Origin: Cryptomeria japonica
Taxonomy: Eukaryota; Streptophyta; Pinopsida; Cupressales; Cupressaceae
Direction: 5' to 3'
Length of the DNA: 64,000 nucleotides
NCBI RefSeq assembly: GCF_030272615.1
Contig: NC_081410.1
Location: 126,533,140-126,597,139 of the forward strand
The position numbers and the translations under genes are program-made. Below the pieces are notes generated by a model. The model saw only the letters and a program-made list of their open reading frames with translations, ran no database searches and was not told where the DNA came from. Every line of letters starts with the position of its first letter. The first letter of the stretch is position 1. This document shows, piece by piece, positions 10,320 to 20,761 of this stretch.

Positions 10320-10454
10320 TGTTACCCTCCTCATTTTCCTGAGGTATTTTGTTCTCACGTTATTAAAAAAAATGAGTGTTTTATTTAGTCTAGTCTTGGT
10401 TTTTGTTTTGTTGAAGTTTTTCTTGAACTAAATCTCTCACTTGAACTTCATCTA

Positions 10455-10700
10455 AGTTCAAGGTTCAAGTTCAAGCGAAGTATGTTGTATCACGACCTTG
10501 TTTTTAAAAGAGTTAAAGGCCTTTGTAACAATTATCATTGAACTTGAACTATTGAACCTTTTCAAAAAGTTCAAGGTTCGGGTTCAAAGTTCAATGTTTG
10601 CAAGTTCAATTTCAGAGGTTCAAATTTAGAGTTCAGAGATTCATCAGATTAAATAGATGCAGGTTCAAAGTGTGTGAGTTCAAAATTCAACAAGTTTAAT
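10455..10700 (+). repeat. TTCAA/GTTCAA minisatellite in LTR A
   Basis: Irregular array of GTTCAA, GTTCAAG and GTTCGG words, interrupted by an inverted repeat (GAACCTT ... AAGGTTC). It is the shortest of the three LTR copies. Confidence 0.8.
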
Positions 10701-11599
10701 AATCCAATAACATTGGCATGAGTTGTTTGATGTTTTAAAGAAGTAGTATAACATGTTGGTTTACCAAACAAGCTGATAATGGTGATTTGTCAAAGGCTCA
10801 GTGTATTTCGGAGGTGCTCTTGGAGCTGAACAATGTCAGTTTTCATAGCAGGGATGTTTTTAAAAATGATCACCAAGCTGAGAGTAAAAGTGTTTGGATG
10901 ACTTTTGAGATAGCCAAACTAACAAATACAAAGTCCAACCTTCATGTTACAAAGGAAGATTTGGCTTCTTAAAAGTTGAATTTAGTTATGAATCCATATG
11001 TTGATAACAAAGGATAGCAGCTGATAACATTTTCAAAAGATTGTTTCTGCAACATGGTATTACAAACAATCTAAAGAGTTACAATCCTCATCTATTCTAA
11101 AGAGAGTTTTGTCTTAAATTAGAGCTCATTCCTTCAAATGGTAGCTCAAAGTGGTGATCCATGAACAAAAAAAATTGTCTCTATGTGGGGGGCATAACTC
11201 TCAATTCAATTGTTTGATCTTGATGATTCTTTGATATGTTTTAGAAAACCTAGCTGTCTAAATCCTCACTGGAGCAATTTCCAAGATTATGTCTGGTTCG
11301 TAAGATATCGATAATAGAGCACAACACTATCAAAACTGTCAATGACAGTCACATTAATTGGGAGATACTTGGGTTTTTACTCATATAAACTCAAACACTA
11401 AGGAAAATGGGCAAGTATTTTCACCTATAAGTGAAAAATTATTCACTGAGGCTAGCAAGAGCAATTATGTATTAAAATATTTGAGTTTATTTCCCTAAAG
11501 GTGAGAATTGTATTCATGGGAATGTTAAGTGAGAAGGAAATAAATAATCTTTTCAAGAATCGGTTATTGATAACTGAAAGTCTCTTTAACAAAAAAGGG

Positions 11600-11608
11600 C
11601 TATAAATG
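11600..11608 (+). promoter_or_regulatory. TATA-like box of LTR A
   Basis: CTATAAATG preceded by an A-run, repeated at 15715 and 19814 in the other two LTRs. The position is about 1.28-1.33 kb into each LTR. Confidence 0.4.
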
Positions 11609-12286
11609 TAATGAAAGGGGAAGAAAGGGAGGGGTTGCTGCTGTAATTTATTTTTTTGCTGCTATTAATTTGATGTTGTAAAGGAGAAAGGGGGCAGTTT
11701 TCTTTTATCAGTCACCATTTTGTTTTGATGTACATGGATCTGAGTCTGTGGGATCGATTTTGCATTGAGGAATAAGACAAATGCAGATTAATCTGTGTAT
11801 TCAGTTGTGTTTTCTTTTAGATTGCGAATTATGAATGTCTCTGTAATCATTTTTTATGCAAATTCCATTATATCAAATAAAGGGGATTGTGTTTCTGAAT
11901 CTATGAATTCAAAATAATCAATCTATTATAAAGTTTGTTGCTCATCCTTTTCATTGTTTCTCATCCATGAGTGTGGGAAGGGGTGATCTGTGTGTTACTT
12001 CTTTGCATTCATTTAAATCTAAATATAAACTTTCACATCTATTTCATGGCTATGGGTAGATTTTTGTTTGCCTTCTTTGCCTTTTGGTTAAAGGCATAAC
12101 CTACAATTTTATTCATTACGTAACTTTCAAAGGTAGATGTGCCTTGTAAAATAAGCAGAGAGAACTTGCATATACTATTGCAGGTGACTCAACTGTTGGT
12201 TATTTTTTTTGTCTTTCAATTTGGGCATTTACGAGTCATTTTTGAAAGGTATTTAAGAAGGACAAATATGTTAACGAACAATTTTT

Positions 12287-12304
12287 TGGCAAATCTATTG
12301 GGGC
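12287..12304 (+). other. Primer binding site, interior A
   Basis: TGGCAAATCTATTGGGGC lies six bases after the LTR A end. It resembles the TGGCGACTCTGCTGGGGA type of plant Ty3/Gypsy elements, attributed to tRNA-Arg. The interior B copy at 16403 is TGGTGAATCTGCTAGGGA. Confidence 0.65.
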
Positions 12305-12387
12305 TTCAAAATCAAAAGATCAATCCTTTCTTTCCCAGGTTTTAAAGACATCTCTATGTGAAAGGAGATTGGTGACTCTGTTTATGT

Positions 12388-14193
12388 TTGGTTGAAGAAT
12401 TTCAGTCTAAAATCGTGGCTTTGGCTGTAACACAGCCATGGGGAACTCATTTTGGTCCATTTGCTCTACCACAATATTCAACCCTACCTAAGAGATCAAG
12501 CGAATGCTTTCCAAAGTTTGCTGGAGATAACATTCAAGATCTAGATGATCATATTAAAGCAGTTACTGTTGCCTGTGGAATTCTTGGAGTGCAAGAAAAA
12601 TATGTGTTTGTGAGATTGTTTGTTGAAAGCCTCACTGGAAATGTTGCATAATGGTTTCAGAATTTAGAATATGGATGCATTACCAGCTGGAATAATTTAA
12701 AGGTAAAATTTCTTGAAAGATTGAAAATTGTGATTGATACGTATGATTTGTTGCTTAATTTCTTTCAAATACAAAAGAAAGAAGATGAGCCCATTATAAG
12801 TTTCATTGAAAGATTTAATCGGTGTGTTGGAAATATTCCTCATGGGTCTCAACCAACTGAAAATAATCAATTATGTGTATTTATTTCTGCATTACATCCT
12901 GAGATTAAGTTTTTGTTGAAACGTAAGATGGTGCAAAATCTAGAAGATGCACAGAAGGAAGCTGTTGAGATAGAGGATGATATGATTTTGAGTGGAATGA
13001 AATGCATGAGTAAATGTGTTGTGAAAGTTCTAGAATTTGAAATTTACTTTCATAATCAAAACTTTTACCCAAGAAAGAAGCCTTTGCAAAATAATCTTGT
13101 CACGAAAGAAGTGAAGTCGATGTCATCTAATTCTTATTGTCAAAACTTGATAGTTTTTAATGAAAAATATTTTCGAGCATCTTCTGAGACTGAGAATGAC
13201 ACTTCTAACATTGCAAGAATTTATTATTTCCATGCTGAAGGATTTGATTCTTCTAAAGATGCATATGATCATGTCATTCAACCAAAAGAATTGGCAGCTT
13301 GCCTAGCCACACTTGCTGTTAAACAAAATTTTGATGACATGAATAATGAGGAATTAAGAAAAAGTTTTCTAGAAAATTTTTCCTCTTCTGATTTTGAATC
13401 TTTCACATTTAAAATGTCTGATGTAGTTTTAGCAAATGGTCAAGCAAGCATAAAGGACTAGCATGAGAAAGAAATAGATAGTTGTGGACAGCTGGAGGTT
13501 ACTATGCAAATGGATTATGATTATTTTCAATTCACTTGTAGCTATAGTGAAGGACACTCGCAGACTGAGTGTATGAGAAATTATGCGAGTGTTAGAAAAC
13601 AAGTGAAAGACAATGAATTATCTACTGTTGATATAATATCTAATATTCAACTAGTCTTCGAAATATTCAAATTTGGTGATGAGAGTTTTGAAAATAGATT
13701 GCGCCTAGAAGAGTCAAGCAGTTACCCGATGTTGGAGTCTTTTTATTTTGAGAATAATGTCATATCAGCTCTGTCTCAAAAACCAACACATGAGGATGTG
13801 TGTTGCTTTCAAAATATTTATAGAGGCTGCCCAATTCAGAGCCCAGTTAATTATTTAGACAATCTAGCACAACATTTTGTTTCAAATTTAAATCAGCATG
13901 TACAACATAATCTCAAGACATCTCAGTTGACTTCAAGAATTTATAATGCAAAGTGGCTTTTTGGACCCAATATTTTAGAATACATTGTTGTTGGGTCTGT
14001 TCTCACGGTGGTTGCAGGCTGGCAGTTGGGAATGATACTTCTTTCTTACCAACCACTTTTCCGCACCGGCTCATATTTCTCCCAGTTAATTAATGATTTT
14101 GCAAGAGCAGCCTGGAGTTTTCTTGAGGTAAAGGGGTTTTTCCACCCCTGTAAATATATGCAAGTAAAGTTTTTGGTTTGTTGTAGGCTTTAG
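12388..14193 (+). pseudogene. Gag-like reading frame, interior A
   Basis: One frame of about 600 codons with two stops, at 12649 (TAA) and 13459 (TAG). Copy B has sense codons at both places (GAA and CAG), so they are point mutations. The first 180 residues are a retrotransposon gag domain: FPKFAGDN, DHIKAVTVACGI, then WFQNLEYGC, NLKVKFLERLK and FIERFNRCVGNIPHG. After it comes a less familiar tail (LDNLAQHFVSNL, then FGPNI) ending in a hydrophobic stretch, VVGSVLTVVAGW. I see no zinc knuckle. In the retroelement cycle gag forms the particle. The true start is unclear: the domain is preceded by TTG here, whereas copy B has ATG at 16531. Confidence 0.75.
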
Positions 14194-14294
14194 TGGTTTT
14201 GGCTTGGTTAGTTTTGGCTTGTTAGTTTTCAATTCTTGCCTTGTTCCCCTCCATCCCTCTGCAAAACAACGCCTTTTATTCCTGCAATTTATTT

Positions 14295-14366
14295 GACTCT
14301 ATTGCCCAATGGATAAAGCACTGGTGTCAACCAAAGATTCTGAATTCCTCCCTAGTCCTTTATTGT
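14295..14366 (+). other. tRNA-Arg-like sequence before LTR B
   Basis: GACTCTATTGCCCAATGGAT followed by AAAGC reads like an acceptor strand, box A and D-arm of a tRNA-Arg. It continues with a weak anticodon stem (TGG ... CCA) and a weak box-B-like GATTCTGAATTCC. The T-arm and 3' acceptor do not fold well, so I do not call a working tRNA. The same sequence is at 18427-18498, and both lie 20-25 bp before an LTR. Confidence 0.4.
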
Positions 14367-14388
14367 CCTAGTCCCTTGTCAAAGCCGA

Positions 14389-16396
14389 TGTTACCCTCCT
14401 CATTTTTCTGAGGCATTTTGTTCTCATGTTATTAAAAAAAATAAGGAGTGTTTTATTTAGTCTGGGCTTGTGTAAGTCTTGGTTTTTATTTTTTAAAAGT
14501 TTTTCTTTAACTGAACCTCTCACTTGAACCTTATCTAAGTTCAAGGTTCGAGTTCAAGGAGAGTATGTTTTATCATGGCCTTGTTTTTAAAAGAGTTAAA
14601 GGTCTTTGTAACAATTTTCATTGAACTTGAACTATTGAACCTTTTCAAAAAGTTCAAGGATCAGGTTCAAAGTTCAAAGTTCAAGGTTCAGGTTCAAAGT
14701 TCAAAGTTCAAAGTTTGCAGGTTCAATTTCAGAGGTTCAAATATAGAGTTCAGAGATTCATCAAATTAAACAGATGCAAGTTCAGAGTGTGTGAGTTCAA
14801 AATTCAGCAAGTTTAATAATCCAATAACATTGGCATGAGTTGTTCAATGTTTAAAGAAGTAGTATAACATGTTGGTTTACCAAACAAGCTGATAATGGTG
14901 ATTTTTCTAAGGCTTGATGTATTTTGAAAGTGCTCCTGGAGTTGATTAATGTCAGTTTTAATAGTAGGGATGTTTCTAAAAATGATCACCGAGCTGAGAG
15001 TAAAAGTGTTTGGATGACTTTCGAGATAGCCAAAATAACAAATACAAAGTTCAACCTTCATGTTACAAAGGAAGGTTCGGCTTCTTAAAAGTTGAATTTA
15101 GTTATGAATCCATATGTTGATAACAAAGGATAGCAGCTGATAACGTTTTCAAAAGATTGTTTCTGCAACACGGTATTACAAACAATCTAAAGAGTTACAA
15201 TCCTCATCTATTCTAAAGAGGGTTTTGTCTTAAAATAGAGCTCATTCCTCAAATGGCAGCTCAAAGTGGTGATCCATGAACAGAAAAATCAGTCTCTGCG
15301 CGGGGGGCATAACTCTCAATGCAACTGTTGGATCTTGGTGACTTTTTGATATGTTTTAGAAAACCTAGTTGTCTAAATCCTCACTGGAGTGATTTCCAAG
15401 ATTATGTCTGGTTCGTAAGATATGGATAATAGAGCACAACACTCTCAAAACTGTCAATGACAGTCACATTAATTGGGAGATGCTTGGGTTTTTACTCATA
15501 TAAACTCAAACACTAAGGAAAATGGGCAGGTATTTTCACCTATAAGTGAAAAAGTATTCACCGAGGCTAGCAAGGGCAATTATGTATTAAAATATTTGAG
15601 CTTTATTTCCCTAAAGGTGAGAATTGTATTCACGGGAATGTTAAGTGAGAAGAAAATAAATAATCTTTTCAAGAATCAGTTATTGATAATTGAAAGTCTC
15701 TTTAAAAAAAGGGGGCTATAAATGTAATGAAAAGGGGAAGAAAGGGAGGGGTTGCTGTTGTAATTAATTTTTTTGTTGTTGTTAATTTGATGTTGTAAAG
15801 GAGAAAGGGGGCAATTTTCTTTTATTAGTCACCATTTTGTTTTGTTGTACATGGATCCAAGTCTGTGGGCTCGATTTTGCATTGAGGAATAAGATAAATA
15901 CAGATTAATTTGTGTATTCATTTGTGTTTTCTTTTAGATTGCAAATTCTGAATGTTTCTGTAATCATTTTTTATGCAAATCCATTATATCAAACAAAGGG
16001 GATTGTGTTTGTGAATCTGTTAATTCAAAATAATCAATCTATTATAAAGTTTGTTGCTCATCCTTTTCATTGTTTCTCATCCATGAGTGTGGGAAGGGGT
16101 GATCTGTGTGTTACTTCTCTGCATTCATTTAATTCTAAATATAAACTTTCACATCTATTCCATGGCTATGGGTAGATGGTTGTTTGCCTTCTTTGCCTTC
16201 TGGTTAAAGGCATAACCTGCAATTTTATTCATTGCATAACTTTTGAAGGTAGTTGCACCTTGTAAAATAAGCAGAGAGCACTTGGATATACTATTACAAG
16301 TGACTCAACTGTTGGTTATTTTTTTTGTCTTTCAATTTGGGCATTTATGAGTCATTTTTGAAAGGTATTTAAGAAGGACAAATCTGTTAACTAACA
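14389..16396 (+). repeat. LTR B of the tandem array (middle)
   Basis: 2008 bp. It serves as 3' LTR of the first unit and 5' LTR of the second. A longer TTCAA minisatellite lies at about 14540-14790 and a TATA-like CTATAAATG at 15715. It has its own point changes and indels against A and C. Confidence 0.9.
14540..14790 (+). repeat. TTCAA/GTTCAA minisatellite in LTR B
   Basis: Same word set as in LTR A, with additional GTTCAAAGTTCAAGGTTCAG blocks. Confidence 0.8.
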
Positions 16397-16402
16397 GATT
16401 TT

Positions 16403-16420
16403 TGGTGAATCTGCTAGGGA
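16403..16420 (+). other. Primer binding site, interior B
   Basis: TGGTGAATCTGCTAGGGA begins six bases after the end of LTR B. It differs by a few bases from the interior A copy. Confidence 0.65.
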
Positions 16421-16530
16421 TTCAAAATCAAAAGATCAGTCATTTCTTTCCCAGGTTTTAAAGACATCTATGTGTGAAAGGAGATTGGCGACTCTGTTTA
16501 TGTCTGGTTGAAGAATTCCAGTCTGAAATC

Positions 16531-18157
16531 ATGGCTTTGGCGGTAACATAGCCATGGGGAACTCATTTTGGTCCATTTCCTCTACCACAATATTCAACCC
16601 TTCCTAAAAGATCAAGCGAATGCTTTCTAAAGTTTGTTGGAGATAACATTCAAGATCCATATGATCATATTCAAGTAGTTACCGTTGCCTGTGGAATTCT
16701 TGGAGTGCAAGAAGAAGATATGTTTGTGAGATTGTTTGTTGAAAGTCTCACCGGAAATGTTGTAGAATGGTTTCAAAATTTAGAATATGGATGCATTACC
16801 AGCTGCAATAATTTAAAGGTAAAATTTCTTGAAAGATTCAAAACTGTGATTGATACGTATGATTTGTTGCTCAATTTATTTCAAATACAAAAGAAAGAAG
16901 ATGAGCCCATTAGATGTTTCATTGAAATATTTAATCGATGTGTTGGAAAGATTCCTCATGGGTCTCAACCAACTGAAAAATAATAAATTATGTGTATTTA
17001 TTGTTGCATTACATCCTGAGATTAAGTTTTTGTTGAAACGTAAGAAGGTGAAAAATCTAGAAGATGCATAGAAGGAGGTTGTTGAGATAGATGATGATAT
17101 GATTTTGAGTGGAATGAAATGCATGAGTAAATATGTTGTGAAAGTTCCAGAATTTGAAAATTACTTTCATAATTATAACTTTTACCCAAGAAAGAAGTCT
17201 TTGCAAAATAATCTTGTCACGAAAGAAGTGAAGCCAGTGTCATCTAATTCTTATTGTCAAAACTTGACAGTTTTTAATGAAAAAGATTTTCAAGCATCTT
17301 CTGAGATTGAGAATGACACTTCTAACATTGCAAGAATTTATTATTTCCATGTTGAAGGATTTGATTCTTCTCGAGATGCAGATGATCATGTCATTCAACC
17401 AAAAGAATTGGCAGCTTGCCCAGCCACACCTGCTATTAAACAAAATTTTCATGACATGAATAATGAGGAATTAAGCAAAAGTTTTCTGGAAAAAATTTCC
17501 TCTTCTGAGTTTGAATCTTTCACATTTAAAATTTTTGATGCATTTTCAGCAAATGGTCAAGCAAGCATAAAGGACCAGCATGAGAAATAAATATATAGTT
17601 GTGGATAGCTGGAAGTTGCTATGCAAATGGATTATGATTCTTTTCAATTCACTTGTAGCTATAGTGAAGGACACTCGCAGACTAAGTGTTTAATAAATTA
17701 TGAGAGTGTCAGAAAACAAGTGAAAGCCAATGAATTATCTATTGTTGATACAATATCTAATATGCAACTAGACTTCAAAACATTCAGATTTGGTGATGAG
17801 AGTTTTGAAAATAGATTATGCCTAGAAGAGTCAAGCAGATACCCGATGCTGGAATCTTTTTATTTTGAGAATGATGTCATATCATCTCTATCTCAAAAAC
17901 CAGCACATGAGGATGCGTGCTGCTTTCAAAATATTTATACAGGCTGCCCAATTAAGAGTCCGGTTAATTATTTAGACAATCTGGCACAACATTTTGTTTC
18001 AAATTTAAATCAGCATGTACAACATAATCTCAAGACATCTCAGTTGACTTCAGAAATTTATAATGTAGAGTGGCTTTTTGGACCGAATATTTTATTTGAA
18101 AATATTTTACAATACATTGTTGTTGGGTCTCTTCTCACAGTGGTTGCAGGCTGGTAG
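16531..18157 (+). pseudogene. Gag-like reading frame, interior B
   Basis: Homologue of the interior A frame (12388-14193), alignable along its full length. It starts at an ATG that aligns with GTG in copy A. Damage differs from copy A: an early TAG near 16546, a one-base insertion near 16980 that shifts the frame, a TAG at 17069 and a TAA at 17588. The gag core is visible (FVESLTGNVVEWFQNLEYGC as a block, then KFLERFK). The lesions are not shared with copy A, so the two copies have decayed separately since the duplication. Confidence 0.75.
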
Positions 18158-18426
18158 TTGGGAATGATGCTTCTTTCTTACCGGCCACTTTTCTGCACCG
18201 GCTCATATTTCTCACAGCCAATTAATGGTTTTGCATGTGCAACCTGGAGTTTTCTTAAGGTAAAGGGGTTTTTCCACCCCTATAAATATTTGCAAGTAAA
18301 TTTTTTGGTTTGTTGTACGCTTTAGTGGTTTTGGCTTGGTCAGTTTTGGCTTGTTAGTTTTCATTTCTTGCCCTGTTCCCCTCCACCCCTCTGCAAAACA
18401 ACGCCCTTTATTCCTACAATTTATTT

Positions 18427-18498
18427 GACTCTATTGCCCAATGGATAAAGCATTGGTGTCAACCCAAATATTCTGAATTCCTCCCTAGTCCTTTACAG
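18427..18498 (+). other. tRNA-Arg-like sequence before LTR C
   Basis: Second copy of the sequence at 14295-14366: GACTCTATTGCCCAATGGAT, then AAAGC and TTGGTGTCAACCC. It lies just upstream of the LTR C start at 18522. Confidence 0.4.
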
Positions 18499-18521
18499 TC
18501 ATGGTCCCCAGTCAGAGCTGA

Positions 18522-20458
18522 TGTTACCCTCCTCATTTTCCTGAGGCATTTTGTTCTCACATTATTAAAAAAAATAAGGAGTGTTATATTTAGTTTGGGC
18601 TTGTGTAAGTCTTGGTTTTTGTTTTGTTGAAGTTTTTCTTTAACTAAAGCTCTCACTTGAACCTCATCTAAGTTCAAGGTTCAAGTTCAAGTGGAGTATG
18701 TTGTATCACGACCTTGTTTTTAAAAGAGTTAAAGGTGTTTGTAACAATTGTCATTGAACTTGAACTATTGAACCTTTTCAAAAAGTTCAAGGTTCGGGTT
18801 CAAAGTTCAAAGTTCAAGGTTTGGGTTCAAAGTTCAAAGTTCGGGTTCAAAGTTCGCAAGTTCAATTTCAGAGGTTCAAATTTAGAGTTCAGAGATTCAT
18901 TAGATTAAACATATGGAGGTTCAAAGTGTGTGAGTTCAAAATTCAGCAAGTTTAATAATCCAATAACATTGGCATGAGTTGTTCGATGTTTTAAAGTAGT
19001 ATAACATGTTGGTTTACCAAACAAGCTGATAATGGTGATTTGTCTAAGACGATGTATTTTAGAGGTGCTCCTGGAGCTAATTAATGTCAGTTTTAATAGC
19101 ATGGATGTTTTTAAAAATGACCACCGAGCTGAGAGTAAAAGTGTTTGGATGACTTTCGAGATAGCCAAAGGAAGATGCGGCTTCTTAAAAGTTGAATTTA
19201 ATTATGAATCCATATGTTGATAACAAAGGATAGTAGTTGATAACATTTTCAAAAGATTATTTATGCAACACGGTATTACAAACAATTTAAAGAGTTACAA
19301 TCCTCATCTATTCTAAAGAGAGCTTTCTCTTAAAATAGAGCTCATTCCTTCAAATGACAGCTTAAAGTGGTGATCCATGAACAAAAAAATTACTCTTTGT
19401 GTGGGGGGCATAAATCTCAATGCAATCGTCGGATCTTGATGACTTTTTGATATGTTTTAGAAAACCTAGTTGTCTAAATCCTCACCAGAGCGACTTCCAA
19501 GATTTTTCTAGTTCGTAAGATATGGATAATAGAGCACAACATTGTGAAAACTGTCAATGATAGTCACATTAATTAGGAGATATTTGGGTTTTTACTCATA
19601 TAAACTCAAACACTAAGGAAAATGGACAAGTATTTTCACCTATAAGTGAAAAAGTATTCACTGAGGCTAGCAAGGGCAATTATATATTAAAATATTTGAG
19701 CTTTATTTCCCTAAAGGTGAGAATTGTATTCATGGGAATGTTAAGTGAGAAGGAAATAAATAATATTTTCAAGAATTGGTTATTGATAACTGAAAGTCTC
19801 TTTAAAAAAAAGGTCTATAAATGTAATGAAAAGGGTAAGAAGGGGAGGGGTTGCTGTTGTAATTTATTTTTTATGTTGTAAAGGCAGAAAGATGGCAGTT
19901 TTTTTTTATCAATCACCATTTTGTTTTGTTGTACATGGATCTGAGTCTGTGGGCTCGATTTTGCATTAAGGAATAAGACAAATGCAGATTAATCTGTGTA
20001 TTCATTTGTGTTTTCTTTTAGATTGCAAATTCTGAATGTCTCTATAATCATTTTTTATGCAAATTCCATTATATCAAACAAAGAGGATTGTGTTTCTAAA
20101 TTTGTGAATTCAAAATAATCAATCTATTATAAAGTTTGTTGCTCATCCTTTTCATTGTTTCTCATCCATGAGTGTGGGAAGGGGTGATCTATGTGTTACT
20201 TCTCTGCATTCATTTAATTCTAAATATAAACTTTCAGATCCATTTCATGGCTATGGGTAGATGGTTGTTTGCCTTCTTTGCCTTCTGGTTAAAGGCATAA
20301 CCTGCAATTTTATTCATTGCGCCTTGTAAAATAAGCAAAGAGAACTTGCATACACTATTGCAGGTGACTCAACTGTTGGTTTTTTTTTGTTTTTCAATTT
20401 GGGCATTTATGAGTCATTTTTGAAAGGTATTTAAGAAGGACAATTCTGTTAACTAACA
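18522..20458 (+). repeat. LTR C of the tandem array
   Basis: 1937 bp, ending TTAACTAACA and followed by CGAGT. It has the longest TTCAA minisatellite (about 18670-18930), a TATA-like CTATAAATG at 19814, and deletions relative to A and B (for example near 19150 and 20318). No primer site follows it, which confirms that it is the outer 3' LTR. Confidence 0.9.
18670..18930 (+). repeat. TTCAA/GTTCAA minisatellite in LTR C
   Basis: GTTCAAAGTTCAAGG and GGGTTCAAAGTTC blocks, expanded relative to LTR A. Confidence 0.8.
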
Positions 20459-20463
20459 CGAGT
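20459..20463. repeat. Target-site duplication of the tandem array, right copy
   Basis: CGAGT, against TGAGT at 10315-10319. Confidence 0.7.
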
Positions 20464-20761
20464 TGTTATATTTTGACTAATAAGCTCTAGGCATTGTGCC
20501 TGAATGCATGTGCATTCCCCATTGTAATATTTTCACATACTATTGCAGAGTATCATCTTATTGTGGGTAGGTTCCCATCATGGTTTTTCCCTTAACCGAG
20601 TTTTCCACATCAAAATCATGGTGTCATGTGTGTTGTTTTTGATTGTGTTTATCTTTTCTCTTGCTATAGTTGATCAGATTTGAAGTTGTGTTTAAATTTT
20701 TTCATTCAGTGAAAACTAATTCACCCCCCCTCTCAGTTTTCCTTTATTGTTGTTGCTAACA

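Larger units (their letters stand above)
10320..12280 (+). repeat. LTR A of the tandem array
   Basis: 1961 bp. It carries a TTCAA-based minisatellite near 10455-10700, a TATA-like CTATAAATG at 11600 after an A-run, and the conserved phrase TCTCATCCATGAGTGTGGG. Short open frames inside it (for example 10787-10972) are inside the LTR and not genes. Confidence 0.9.
10320..20458 (+). mobile_element. Tandem gag-only retrotransposon array: LTR-gag-LTR-gag-LTR
   Basis: Three diverged LTRs (10320-12280, 14389-16396, 18522-20458) start TGTTACCCTCC and end TTAACTAACA or TTAACGAACA. They separate two interiors of about 2.1 kb (12281-14388 and 16397-18521). Each interior has a primer site and a gag-like frame but no protease, RT or integrase. 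The period is about 4.1 kb. A near-perfect 5-bp duplication flanks only the outer ends, so the array probably arose by unequal recombination between the LTRs of one insertion. It resembles the gag-only class of non-autonomous elements called TR-GAG. Confidence 0.85.
9297..20761 (+). mobile_element. Copia-like solo LTR split by the tandem array
   Basis: The left part (9297-10319) begins TGTTGTTGTCATTGATG, a typical Copia LTR start. The right part (20464-20761) ends with a C-run, CTCAGTTTTCC and TTGTTGCTAACA. It contains GTGGGTAGGTTCCCATCATGG and TTTTTCCC, which match the phrase before the Copia primer site of element 5 (near 53890). Joining the two parts and removing the array with one copy of its target duplication gives an LTR of about 1.3 kb with TGTT/AACA ends. 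A GATA lies on both outer sides (ending at 9296 and starting at 20762), but a clean 5-bp duplication is not seen. No internal Copia sequence follows, so it appears to be a solo LTR. The array is therefore younger than this LTR. Confidence 0.6.

Noticed and set aside
14295-14366. A functional tRNA-Arg gene
   Set aside because: The acceptor and T-stems do not pair and the anticodon stem is weak. Kept only as a tRNA-like sequence.
14575-14769. Repetitive VQSSKFK-type open frames in array LTRs
   Set aside because: They are translations of the GTTCAA minisatellite.
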